This document shows positions 33,758 to 41,485 of a stretch of 64,000 nt of DNA, piece after piece (position 1 is the stretch's first letter; every line of letters starts with the position of its first letter). This stretch comes from CBDESN01 sp965242495 (GTDB lineage: Bacteria > Pseudomonadota > Alphaproteobacteria > MPNO01). Under the pieces are notes generated by a model. The model worked only from the letters and a program-made list of their open reading frames with translations, was not told the DNA's origin and ran no database searches. The DNA lies in contig OZ251446.1 of NCBI GenBank assembly GCA_965242495.1, forward strand, positions 3,844,001-3,908,000, in the 5' to 3' direction. Made by a program: the position numbers and the translations under genes.

Positions 33758-34546
33758 TCAGCCTTCGTAGCGCACCCAGTGCATGACGTGACGCTTCCAC
33801 CGCTTCAGCGGCTCGCGATAGCTCACCCGCAAGGGGTCGTAGGGCCGTAGCGACGCCGGGTGGTGCAGCATCCAACCGCCGTCCAGCAGCACGGCCGCGT
33901 GGTTGGGCACCTTGGACCGCATCCGGAACATGACCGCGTCCGCGTCGGCGGCGTCCGCCGGGTCGATGACCCGGAACCCCGCCTCCTCGAAGCCCGCGCT
34001 ATAGAGGTCCAGCCCCTGTATCCACCAGTTCCAGTCGCGCGGGTAGTCCGGCAGCAGAACGTTTTTCTCCTGTCGGTAATAGTCGCGGATGAGCGAGTAG
34101 CAATCCGTCACCCCGTGCCGGAACGGCCGGCCCAGCAGAGGCGACGGAGGGCATTGATCCCCGAACCAGAAGCGATCGATGCAGCGCGACCGATCGCACA
34201 CCACGACGCCGAACGGCGCCGCCAGGGCCGCCTGCGCGCGCATCTCCGCGGCGCTCGGGATGAACAGCAGCGGATCGACGTCCTCCTTCCGGGTCGCGGT
34301 CGAGGAGCGCGTGCGCACCGCCGCCAGCAAGGGGCCGTGCGCGTCTTCCAGCCGGCGCAGCGCGGCCTCGTCGACCCGGAAACCCGCGCGCGAGTTGTCC
34401 GCGACCTCGACGACGGGACGATAGACGGGACGGTCGCGGCTCCCCAACACGGCGCCGAACGCCTCGCCCGGAAAGGCCTGGAGCGCGTGCGCCTCCATGG
34501 CGTCGCCGAGATCTTCGAACAGCCGGGGCTGCGTCACCGTGAACAT
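33758..34546 (-). CDS. Phage tail-K-like JAMM-remnant plus NlpC/P60 protein
   Basis: 262 residues, laid out like lambda tail protein K. The N-terminal MPN/JAMM-like part (HALQAFPGEAFGAVLG, then FIPSAAEMRAQ) lacks the HxHP metal motif expected before PSxxD. The C-terminal NlpC/P60 domain has the probable nucleophile C149 in TDCYSLIRDYY and H216 in PNHAAVLLDGGW. NlpC/P60 enzymes cut peptidoglycan peptides or act as amide hydrolases or transferases. No other phage gene is nearby, so recruitment to the RiPP cluster (peptide trimming, immunity or export through the wall) is possible. Its strand is opposite to most neighbours. Confidence 0.75.
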   Translation of the reverse strand: MFTVTQPRLFEDLGDAMEAHALQAFPGEAFGAVLGSRDRPVYRPVVEVADNSRAGFRVDEAALRRLEDAHGPLLAAVRTRSSTATRKEDVDPLLFIPSAAEMRAQAALAAPFGVVVCDRSRCIDRFWFGDQCPPSPLLGRPFRHGVTDCYSLIRDYYRQEKNVLLPDYPRDWNWWIQGLDLYSAGFEEAGFRVIDPADAADADAVMFRMRSKVPNHAAVLLDGGWMLHHPASLRPYDPLRVSYREPLKRWKRHVMHWVRYEG

Positions 34547-34728
34547 GCGCCGCCGTTCCCGGGTTCGGGATCCGAACCGCGGCGTGAGCGCCCGTAAAGC
34601 CCCGGCTCGTTCGGGATCGCCGCGCGGACGCCGGGCCGCGACATTTCCCTTGCGGCCGGGCGCGCGGCGGGCGAGAGTCGTTCCGGCGACGTCGCCGGAA
34701 CGACGACACCGCGGGAGCGCGACGCAGG

Positions 34729-35364
34729 ATGCATGACGGCACGCATGACGGCGCGCAGGGCGCCGTCCCGACGAGCGGATGGCTCGACGCCGCGCAGTTT
34801 CCGTTCCTGAGCAGGCTCGAAGCGGAGTCCGCGCCCATTCTCGCGGAGCTGCGCGGGCTCCTGGACCGCTCGGTGTGGACGGAATGGGGCACGCAGCGCT
34901 ACACCCCGACCTTCACCCGGATGACCGCGGCGGAGATCAGGCGCACCATCGAGCGGCGACGCTCCCGCGTCGGCGAAGGGACCGAAACGTCGTGGAAGCT
35001 CTTCGGCCTCTACTTGCTCGGCGCGGAGATAGAGGACGGATGCCGGGCCTGTCCCCGCACCGCGGCGGTCGTCAAGGAGGCGCCCGGCCTCGTCAACGCG
35101 GGCTTCTCCTGCCTCGAGGCCGGGCACGTCATCGCGCCTCACGTCGGGCACGACCCGCGCTTGCACCGGGTTCACCTCGGGCTCATCGTTCCGCCGGGCG
35201 ATTGCGCCCTGGAGGTGGACGGGGAGGCGCGGCGATGGGAGGCCGGAAAGGCGTTCGTCTTCGACGATACGCATCCGCATACCGCCTGGAACAGAACCGG
35301 CGAGCATCGCTTCGTCCTCATCGTCGACGTCGCCCGCGCCGCGCCGGGCGTGCGGGCCGCGTAG
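34729..35364 (+). CDS. Aspartyl/asparaginyl beta-hydroxylase-like oxygenase A
   Basis: 211 residues. Matches the Asp/Asn beta-hydroxylase fold: RVHLGLIVPP, WEAGKAFVFDDTHPHTAWN and RFVLIVD. The two His (149 and 184) are the expected Fe(II) ligands; this family needs no carboxylate ligand. It also carries a C-x2-CP motif (GCRACPRTAAVV) shared with the paralogue at 35405. Predicted 2-oxoglutarate-dependent hydroxylation of a peptide side chain. It converges with its paralogue across a 40-base GC palindrome. Confidence 0.83.
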   Translation: MHDGTHDGAQGAVPTSGWLDAAQFPFLSRLEAESAPILAELRGLLDRSVWTEWGTQRYTPTFTRMTAAEIRRTIERRRSRVGEGTETSWKLFGLYLLGAEIEDGCRACPRTAAVVKEAPGLVNAGFSCLEAGHVIAPHVGHDPRLHRVHLGLIVPPGDCALEVDGEARRWEAGKAFVFDDTHPHTAWNRTGEHRFVLIVDVARAAPGVRAA

Positions 35365-35382
35365 GCGGCCGCGCGCGGCCGC
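35365..35382. terminator. Palindrome between convergent hydroxylase genes
   Basis: GCGGCCGCGCGCGGCCGC is a perfect palindrome in the 40-base gap between the two convergent genes and could act as a bidirectional stop. No T-run is present. Confidence 0.3.
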
Positions 35383-35404
35383 GGGCGGGCGTCCCGGGCG
35401 GGGC

Positions 35405-35914
35405 TCATCCGCCATCGGCGGCGGGTTTCCTCAGGAAGTCCAGCAGCAGGACGATCCGGTCCTCCCCGGACCGGTTCCATGCCTCGTGCTCCAGGGTGTC
35501 GTCGAAGATCAGGCACTTGTTCTCTTCCCACGGCCTGGTTTCGCCGCCGACCCGCAATTCGCAGACCGGGGGAACGATCAGGCCCAGATGGCACCGGAGC
35601 ACCTTGTCGGTATAGCCGACGTGGGGCTTGATGTGGGCGCCCGCTCCCAGTCGCGAGAATCCGGCGGTGACGAGGTTCGGCACCTGCGCGACGACCTCGG
35701 CCGTCCGGGGGCAGGCGGCGCAGTTCCCGGAGAGCCTGTCTCCGAACCAGTAGAGACCGAAGACGTCCCACCCCTCGTCGTAGAGCGCCCTTTCCGGCCA
35801 CGGTACGAAGCGGTCGGCGGACAACAGCCGGTCGAGGTCGTCTCTGACCGCCTGCGCGTTCCCCTCGAGGGTCTCGACGAAGGGAAAATCCGCGGGATCG
35901 AGAAAGCCGGTCAT
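35405..35914 (-). CDS. Aspartyl/asparaginyl beta-hydroxylase-like oxygenase B
   Basis: 169 residues from ATG 35914, which begins MTGFLDPADFPFVETLEGNA and aligns with SGWLDAAQFPFLSRLEAES of hydroxylase A. Conserved parts: NCAACPRTAEVV, GAHIKPHVGY, RCHLGLIVPP, W..NKCLIFDDTLEHEAWN and RIVLLLD. The start overlaps the stop of the upstream repeat-rich gene (ATGA), so the two are translationally coupled; a longer start at 35983 would overlap that gene by 73 bases. Presumed peptide hydroxylase. Paralogy with A suggests division of labour or successive hydroxylations. Confidence 0.82.
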   Translation of the reverse strand: MTGFLDPADFPFVETLEGNAQAVRDDLDRLLSADRFVPWPERALYDEGWDVFGLYWFGDRLSGNCAACPRTAEVVAQVPNLVTAGFSRLGAGAHIKPHVGYTDKVLRCHLGLIVPPVCELRVGGETRPWEENKCLIFDDTLEHEAWNRSGEDRIVLLLDFLRKPAADGG

Positions 35915-36489
35915 GCGTCCCGTCTCCGCAACCCGGTCAAGCGCCGCCGCGTCGATTGCGGTCTCCGGTACGGCATCGCCCATCCTTCCTGTTTGGCGTC
36001 CCTGGCGTAGGATCGGATCGTCAGGATCGAGACGCGGCTGTCCGGATATCTCGCCCGCACGCGCCTCAGTATCTCCTGGTACGACAATCCGACGGATCGC
36101 GCGCCGGGGGCGTCCGGCTCCATCGGCCGGCGCGTGTTTCGGTCCTCGTAGTGATCGACGTAGGCGAGGGCGGCCATGATCGCCGCCTTCAACTCGCCGC
36201 GCATCGGGGCCCGGCGGATCCACGGGAACTTTGCCGCCGACAGGGAAAACAGGCTGGCCAGCGCCGACCGCGCGACCGCTTCGCGCCGCGGGGCCCGGCG
36301 GATCCGCCGGAGCCGCGCCGCCGACAGGGAAAACAGGCTGGCCAGGGCCGACCGCGCGACCGCTTCGCGCCGCGGGGTCGCGCGGATCCACGGGAGCCGC
36401 GCCGCCGACAGGGAAAACAGGCCCGTCAGGACCGATTCGCCGGCGACGTCGCGCCGCGTCCGTCGCGCTTTGCGGGTTCGGGACGGCAT
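35911..36489 (-). CDS. Basic repeat protein with HTH-like C-terminus
   Basis: 192 residues, family not recognised. After a basic start (MPSRTRKARRTRRD) come three 28-residue tandem repeats (LFSLSAARLPWIRATPRREA, then VARSALAS), encoded by 84-base DNA repeats. The C-terminal 80 residues include YQEILRRVRARYPDSRVSI and LTIRSYARDAKQEGWAMPYRRP, which looks like a helix-turn-helix or small DNA-binding fold. High Arg content and its place as first gene of the coupled pair with hydroxylase B suggest a regulator, but this is inference. It is divergent from the kinase gene at 36601. Confidence 0.6.
   Translation of the reverse strand: MPSRTRKARRTRRDVAGESVLTGLFSLSAARLPWIRATPRREAVARSALASLFSLSAARLRRIRRAPRREAVARSALASLFSLSAAKFPWIRRAPMRGELKAAIMAALAYVDHYEDRNTRRPMEPDAPGARSVGLSYQEILRRVRARYPDSRVSILTIRSYARDAKQEGWAMPYRRPQSTRRRLTGLRRRDA
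36206..36430. repeat. 84-bp tandem repeats, about 2.7 units
   Basis: CAGGGAAAACAGG recurs at 36241, 36325 and 36409, exactly 84 bases apart, with nearly identical unit sequences. The period keeps the reading frame, so copy number could change protein length in 28-residue steps. Confidence 0.85.
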
Positions 36490-36600
36490 CGGGGCGCTCC
36501 GTGGGCCGGATTGCCGAAGAAGACCTTCGGCGGAGGTTCTTCTTAACGATGCGGCCGTGATAGATTCAACCCCGATTTCGACGTTCACGGCGGCCCACGC

Positions 36601-37632
36601 ATGAACGAGCCGACGGGCGCGCGAGCCGCTCTCCCCTGGGAATCCGTCCTCGGCGCCGGGAGCGCGGCCGACGCCCGCCCGGCGCCGGCGCTCGAGGATC
36701 TCTCCGCCCGCCTGCTCGCGTATCTCCGGGACGCGCTCGCCGACGACCGGCTGGACTACGCGGAGTCGCCGTCCCGGATGCAGGGCGGCTCCCAGGCCCG
36801 CATCTACCGCTTCGGACTGCGCAGCGCGTCCCCCGATCTCGCGCCGCCCCTGATCCTGTGCCTGTACCCGCGGGGCTACGGCGCGGCCCGGGTGGTCAAG
36901 GAAAGCCTCGTTCAGAACGGACTCGTCCGCCAGTCGTATCCCGCCCCCCGGGTCCACGCGGCCTGCGTCGACGGGTCGATCCTCGGCGGCCCGTTCCTGG
37001 TCATGGAATTCCGCCCGGGCGACCTCCTGCTGCGCGCCCGGCCCGAGGCCGCGCCCGGCATGTTGGGCGAGGCCCACGCCGCCCTGCACCGCATCGATCC
37101 GCGCCCGATCCTCGAGTCGTTGCGCGCGCAGGAACGGCCGGAGTCGGGATACCGGTTCGATACGGAGCTGGCCTTGCTCCGCGGGCGGACCGGGAGGCAT
37201 CCCCGGCTGCGCCCGGTCGTCGACTGGCTGTCGACGAACCGCCCCCCGGAACCCGATCCGCCCTCGATCTGCCATGGCGACTTTCACCCCCTCAACGTCC
37301 TCGTCCGGGACGGCGAGGTCGCCGGCGTGCTCGACTGGTCCGACGCCGTCGTCGGCGATCCGGCCTTGGACGTCGCCTGCACGATGCTGGTGATGCGCGT
37401 CTTCGGCCGCCAGGTCCTGTCGCCGCCGGCGGCGGACCGGGCGGCGGAGAGATACCTCGAGGCCTATCCGGCCCCGAGGCCGTTCGATCCCGACCGCCTC
37501 GACTACTACCGGATCAGGCGTTGCCTCATCGGCCTGATGGACGGGGCGGACGGCCAGGCGGCGTGGCGGGGCTCCTCGATCGCGCGCGAGCTCGCCGCCG
37601 ACGTCCTTCGCGTCACCGGACTCGCGGTTTGA
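36601..37632 (+). CDS. APH-fold phosphotransferase
   Basis: 343 residues. Aminoglycoside-phosphotransferase/choline-kinase fold: catalytic loop ICHGDFHPLNVLV and the metal-binding segment GVLDWSDAVVGDPALDVACT, with an N-lobe ending in the hinge GPFLVMEFRPGD. Substrates of such kinases are varied small molecules. In this cluster it might phosphorylate the peptide or give self-resistance by modifying the product; neither is shown by sequence. It is divergent from the repeat protein and upstream of the export genes. Confidence 0.85.
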   Translation: MNEPTGARAALPWESVLGAGSAADARPAPALEDLSARLLAYLRDALADDRLDYAESPSRMQGGSQARIYRFGLRSASPDLAPPLILCLYPRGYGAARVVKESLVQNGLVRQSYPAPRVHAACVDGSILGGPFLVMEFRPGDLLLRARPEAAPGMLGEAHAALHRIDPRPILESLRAQERPESGYRFDTELALLRGRTGRHPRLRPVVDWLSTNRPPEPDPPSICHGDFHPLNVLVRDGEVAGVLDWSDAVVGDPALDVACTMLVMRVFGRQVLSPPAADRAAERYLEAYPAPRPFDPDRLDYYRIRRCLIGLMDGADGQAAWRGSSIARELAADVLRVTGLAV

Positions 37633-37752
37633 ACGTCCGGGCGGCGCCCCGTCCGGCATACGGCTCGCCGGGCGCGGCCCCGCGGACGCCCGCCCGCGAA
37701 ACCCGTCCGCAGGACCCGGAACAGGCCCGCGTTCCGAAGCCTGCAACCGGGG

Positions 37753-37780
37753 TTGACGGGCCGATGGCCGGTCCGATACG
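37753..37780 (+). promoter_or_regulatory. Candidate promoter of export genes
   Basis: TTGACG at 37753-37758, 16 bases, GATACG at 37775-37780. The same -35 and spacing as the YcaO promoters, but a weaker -10. Confidence 0.35.
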
Positions 37781-37867
37781 CTTCCCGCGGCGCGCGGCTC
37801 CCATGGTAGAGAACGCCGACATGGAAAACGGCTTGGCGATTACGCTTCTGTGCTCCCCTGCCCGCGC

Positions 37868-37891
37868 GGGGGGGGGGGGGGGGGGGGGGGG
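37868..37891. repeat. Poly-G tract (24 G) upstream of export genes
   Basis: Twenty-four consecutive G between the candidate promoter and the HlyD-like start. Length change could alter leader structure or spacing, or the count may be unreliable. Confidence 0.75.
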
Positions 37892-37952
37892 TAGCCGTCG
37901 GCCTCGTGCGGGGCCGCGGCGCATCCGCTCCTGATCTCTGATCGCGCATACC

Positions 37953-39203
37953 ATGGCTACACAGTTGTTCAGACAGGCCGCGTTGGACCGTCTCTCCTCG
38001 CCGGAGCAGCTCGACCGCGCGCTCACCGTCACCACGTCCAAGGCTTGGTTGGCGCTCGCCGCGATAGGGGTGATGGCGGCCGCGGTCGTGACCTGGGCCG
38101 TGGAGGGCGAGGTGCCGACCTACGTAAAGGCCAACGGAATCCTGTTCAGCCACGGCGGCGCGGTCGTCGACGCGGTGCCGACCGGCGTGGGCGCGTTGTC
38201 CAGGATCATCCCCGCCGCCGGCGACGTGGTGGAGAAGGGGGAGATCGTGGCCGAGGTCATCAACCGGGAGATGATCGAGCGCCATCGCGGCGCGCTCGCC
38301 CTGGTGGAGGAGCGCAAGCGGGCGCTCGCGGACTTCAAGGCGGCGGCGACGGCGGAAGACGCGCTGATCGAAAAGAACGTCGGTCGGCAACGCGCGCGTC
38401 TGAATCGGATCGAACGCAGCAACCGCCGGCAGACCGAGGCGGCCCGCGAACGCCTCGCCAACCACCAGCAGCTCTACCGGGACCGCATCGTCACCCGGGT
38501 GACGGTGGAGCGCAGCCAGCAGGCGTTCGATCGGGCCCAACGGGAGCTGTTCGGCACGCTGCGCGAACGCGACAGCCTGGAATCCCGCGAGCTGCGGCGC
38601 CGGAACGAGCGCGAGACCCGCGTCACCGAGATGGAATCGCGGCTTCGGGCGGCGGAGCGTCAGGCGAGCGAGCTCGCGACCCAGATCGATACGCAGCAGG
38701 TGTCGGCTCCGGTCTCGGGCCGCGTCACCGAGATCAAGGCCGCGGTCGGCGCCGTGCTTCGCCCGGGCCAGCCCGTGCTCAGCATCAAGACGGTCGAGGG
38801 CGAGCTCGGGGTGCTGATCTACATACCGCCGGTCGACGGCAAGAAGATCGAGCCGGGAATGAAGGTCCTGGTGTCGCCGACCACGGTGCGGCGCGAGGAG
38901 TACGGCTCCCTGAAGGGAGAGGTGGAGAGCGTCTCCTCGTTTCCGGCCAGCCAGGAGGGCATGATCGCCGTGCTCCAGAACCGGAGCCTCGTCCAGACCC
39001 TTTCGGAGGACGGAGCGCCCTATTCCGGGCGGGTGCTCCTCGAGGCGGACCCGTCGACCGAAAGCGGCTTCGCCTGGACCTCTCCCAAGGCGTCGGGGGA
39101 GAAGCTCACTTCCGGCACGCTCGCCAGCATCGAGATCAAGACCGAGAGTCAGGCGCCCATCACGCTGGTCGTGCCTCTGATCAAGGAAACCTTCGGGCTT
39201 TGA
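37953..39203 (+). CDS. NHLM-type HlyD-family membrane fusion protein
   Basis: 416 residues. One membrane segment near 30-48 (AWLALAAIGVMAAAVVTWAV), a barrel-sandwich/lipoyl-like half (VPTYVKANGILFSHGGAVVDAV), a long coiled coil (about 105-245) and the returning half (VSAPVSGRVTEIKAAVGAVLRPGQPVLSI). Periplasmic adaptors of this type join an inner-membrane ABC exporter to TolC. Gene order HlyD-ABC peptidase-ABC ATPase is that of NHLM bacteriocin export systems. It starts at ATG 37953, just after the G24 tract. Confidence 0.87.
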   Translation: MATQLFRQAALDRLSSPEQLDRALTVTTSKAWLALAAIGVMAAAVVTWAVEGEVPTYVKANGILFSHGGAVVDAVPTGVGALSRIIPAAGDVVEKGEIVAEVINREMIERHRGALALVEERKRALADFKAAATAEDALIEKNVGRQRARLNRIERSNRRQTEAARERLANHQQLYRDRIVTRVTVERSQQAFDRAQRELFGTLRERDSLESRELRRRNERETRVTEMESRLRAAERQASELATQIDTQQVSAPVSGRVTEIKAAVGAVLRPGQPVLSIKTVEGELGVLIYIPPVDGKKIEPGMKVLVSPTTVRREEYGSLKGEVESVSSFPASQEGMIAVLQNRSLVQTLSEDGAPYSGRVLLEADPSTESGFAWTSPKASGEKLTSGTLASIEIKTESQAPITLVVPLIKETFGL

Positions 39204-39273
39204 GCGTGCGCCGCGCGATGACCGTCACGCCTTCCGCGATCGACGCCCGGCCTTCCGGGGGAACGTTCGGGCC

Positions 39274-41481
39274 GTGAGCTCTCCCCCCGATCGTCCTCCC
39301 CTGCAACCGAACCTCCGACGCAAGCGCGGCGGGCGCCGCGCGACGCCCACCATCCTGCAGATGGAGGCGACGGAGTGCGGGGCCGCCTGCCTCGCGATGA
39401 TCCTCGCCCGTCACGGCCGATGGGTGCCGCTCGAGGAACTGCGGGTGCGCTGCGGCGTGTCGCGCGACGGCAGCAAGGCGGGCAACATGCTGCGGGCGGC
39501 GCGCGAGTACGGCCTCGTCGCGCAGGGCTATCGGCGCGAGCCGGGCCGCCTGTTCGACCTCCCCTTCCCGATGATCGTCTTCTGGAATTTCAACCATTTC
39601 ATCGTGCTCGAGGGGATCAAGGGCGACGCCGTCTACATCAACGACCCGGGCCAGGGGCCGCGCCGGATCTCCATGCAGGAGTTCGACGAGGGATTCACCG
39701 GCGTGTGCCTGGCCTTCGCCCCCGGTCCGGAGTTCCACCGGGCGGGCGGTCCGCCGAGCGTGGCGCGCGGCCTGCTCTCCCGTCTCGGCCACGCGCGTTC
39801 GCCGCTTTTCTTCGTCGTGCTGGCGACCCTGACCCTGGTGGTGCCGGGCCTCGCCATTCCGACGATATCCAAGGTATTCGTGGACGACGTACTGATCCCG
39901 CGCAGCGAAACCCTGCTCCTGCCGCTGCTGATCGGCCTGGGGACCGCCGCCCTCCTGCAAGGGGGGCTCACCCTGCTGCAACAGGACTGCCTCGCCCGCA
40001 TGGAGACCAAGCTCTCCCTGGTCACGACGTCGCGCTTCTTCTACCACGTCGTGACCTTGCCGATGACCTTCTTCGGCCAGCGTTTCGCCGGCGACATCGC
40101 CAGTCGGGTGATGTCGAACGACAACGTCGCGCGGCTGATCTCGGGCGAGCTCGCCACCAACACGATCAACATGCTCACCATGACGATCTACGCGGTCGTC
40201 ATGATCTCCTACGACCTGACGCTGACGCTGGTCGCGGTCGGCATGGTCGCCATCAACCTGCTGGCCCTGCGGCTGGTGTCCCGCGTCCGGGAGGACGGGA
40301 GCCGCCGTCTGCTCAAGGAGCAGGGCAAGGTGTTCGGCGCCTCCGTCAACGGCGTCCACATGATCGAGACGCTGAAGGCCAACGGCACCGAGGGCGTATT
40401 CTTCACCCGCTGGTCCGGGATGCAGGCCAACGCGCTCACCGCGCAGCAGGAGCTCGGGCTGTTCACGAACCTTCTGGGCGTCGTCCCGCCGTTGCTGTCC
40501 TCGATCACCACGGTCGCCATTCTCGGCGTCGGCGGCCTGCGCGTCCTCGACGGCGCGCTCACCATCGGCGGTCTGGTCGCCTTCCAGAGCCTCGTCAGGA
40601 GCTTTTCCACGCCGATCGAAGGACTCGTCCATTTCGCGGCCAATCTTCAGACGGTCAAGGGCGACATCGCCAGGCTCGACGACGTGCTGCACTACGAGCC
40701 GGACGTGCGCGCGGCGCGGGGCGTGGATCCCGAATACGCGCCGGAGTCGCTTCCTCCGCCTCCCCGCGGTTTCGTCTCGCTCGAGAACGTCACCTTCGGC
40801 TACAACGTCCAGGAGCCGCCGCTGATCGAGAATTTCAGCCTCCAGGCCGGGCCCGGCCAGCGCATAGCCCTGGTCGGCGGCTCCGGGAGCGGCAAGTCGA
40901 CCATCGGGAGGCTGATCTGCGGTCTGCTGGAGCCGTGGTCGGGAGTCGTGCGCATCGACGGGCGGCCCGTCGGCGACATCGCCCCCGGCAGCCTCATCGA
41001 AACGATCTCCTACGTCGACCAGGAAGTCGTCCTGTTCGAGGGAAGCGTGCGCGACAACGTCACCCTGTGGAATCCTCTCATCGAAGACCACAGCGTCACC
41101 CAGGCCCTGCGCGACGCCGCGATCCACGACGAGATCATGTCCGTTCCCGGCAAGTACGACGCGGCGGTGGACGAGAACGGGCGCAATTTCAGCGGCGGGC
41201 AGCGTCAGCGCCTGGAAATCGCCCGCGCGCTGTCGTCCAACCCCGCCGTTCTGGTGCTCGACGAGGCCACCGCGGCGCTCGATGCGTTGACCGAGATGGA
41301 GATCGACGACCGCCTCCGCCGGCGCGGCTGCACCTGTCTCATCATCGCCCACCGGCTCAGCACCATCCGGGACGCGGACGCGATCATCGTTCTCGACCGC
41401 GGCCGCGTGGTTCAGGAGGGCACGCACGAGCAGCTGATGGAGCAGGAAGGCCTCTATCGCACGCTGATCACGTCGAGTTGA
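39274..41481 (+). CDS. NHLM C39-peptidase ABC exporter
   Basis: 735 residues. The N-terminal C39 peptidase has Cys35 in QMEATECGAACLAMIL, with His and Asp in NFNHFIVLEG and YINDPGQGPRRI; it should cut precursors after the GG ending their leaders. A six-helix permease follows (about 170-460). The ATPase has Walker A GGSGSGKST, signature FSGGQRQRLEIARAL and Walker B VLVLDEATAALD. All catalytic residues are present. GTG at 39274 begins MSSPPDRPPLQPNLRRK. The next exporter gene starts five bases after the stop. Confidence 0.93.
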   Translation: MSSPPDRPPLQPNLRRKRGGRRATPTILQMEATECGAACLAMILARHGRWVPLEELRVRCGVSRDGSKAGNMLRAAREYGLVAQGYRREPGRLFDLPFPMIVFWNFNHFIVLEGIKGDAVYINDPGQGPRRISMQEFDEGFTGVCLAFAPGPEFHRAGGPPSVARGLLSRLGHARSPLFFVVLATLTLVVPGLAIPTISKVFVDDVLIPRSETLLLPLLIGLGTAALLQGGLTLLQQDCLARMETKLSLVTTSRFFYHVVTLPMTFFGQRFAGDIASRVMSNDNVARLISGELATNTINMLTMTIYAVVMISYDLTLTLVAVGMVAINLLALRLVSRVREDGSRRLLKEQGKVFGASVNGVHMIETLKANGTEGVFFTRWSGMQANALTAQQELGLFTNLLGVVPPLLSSITTVAILGVGGLRVLDGALTIGGLVAFQSLVRSFSTPIEGLVHFAANLQTVKGDIARLDDVLHYEPDVRAARGVDPEYAPESLPPPPRGFVSLENVTFGYNVQEPPLIENFSLQAGPGQRIALVGGSGSGKSTIGRLICGLLEPWSGVVRIDGRPVGDIAPGSLIETISYVDQEVVLFEGSVRDNVTLWNPLIEDHSVTQALRDAAIHDEIMSVPGKYDAAVDENGRNFSGGQRQRLEIARALSSNPAVLVLDEATAALDALTEMEIDDRLRRRGCTCLIIAHRLSTIRDADAIIVLDRGRVVQEGTHEQLMEQEGLYRTLITSS

Positions 41482-41485
41482 AGCG

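Larger units (their letters stand above)
37633..37952. other. Intergenic region with candidate promoter and poly-G tract
   Basis: 320 bases. It holds a candidate promoter at 37753-37780, a short frame from ATG 37821 (MENGLAITLLCSPARA) that runs through the G tract and stops near 37934, and the G24 tract itself, 61 bases before the HlyD-like start. The short frame has no clear ribosome site and I do not call it a gene. Confidence 0.6.

Noticed and set aside
33758..34546. Prophage remnant
   Set aside because: Only one tail-K-like gene is present, without integrase, terminase, capsid or other tail genes within the window.
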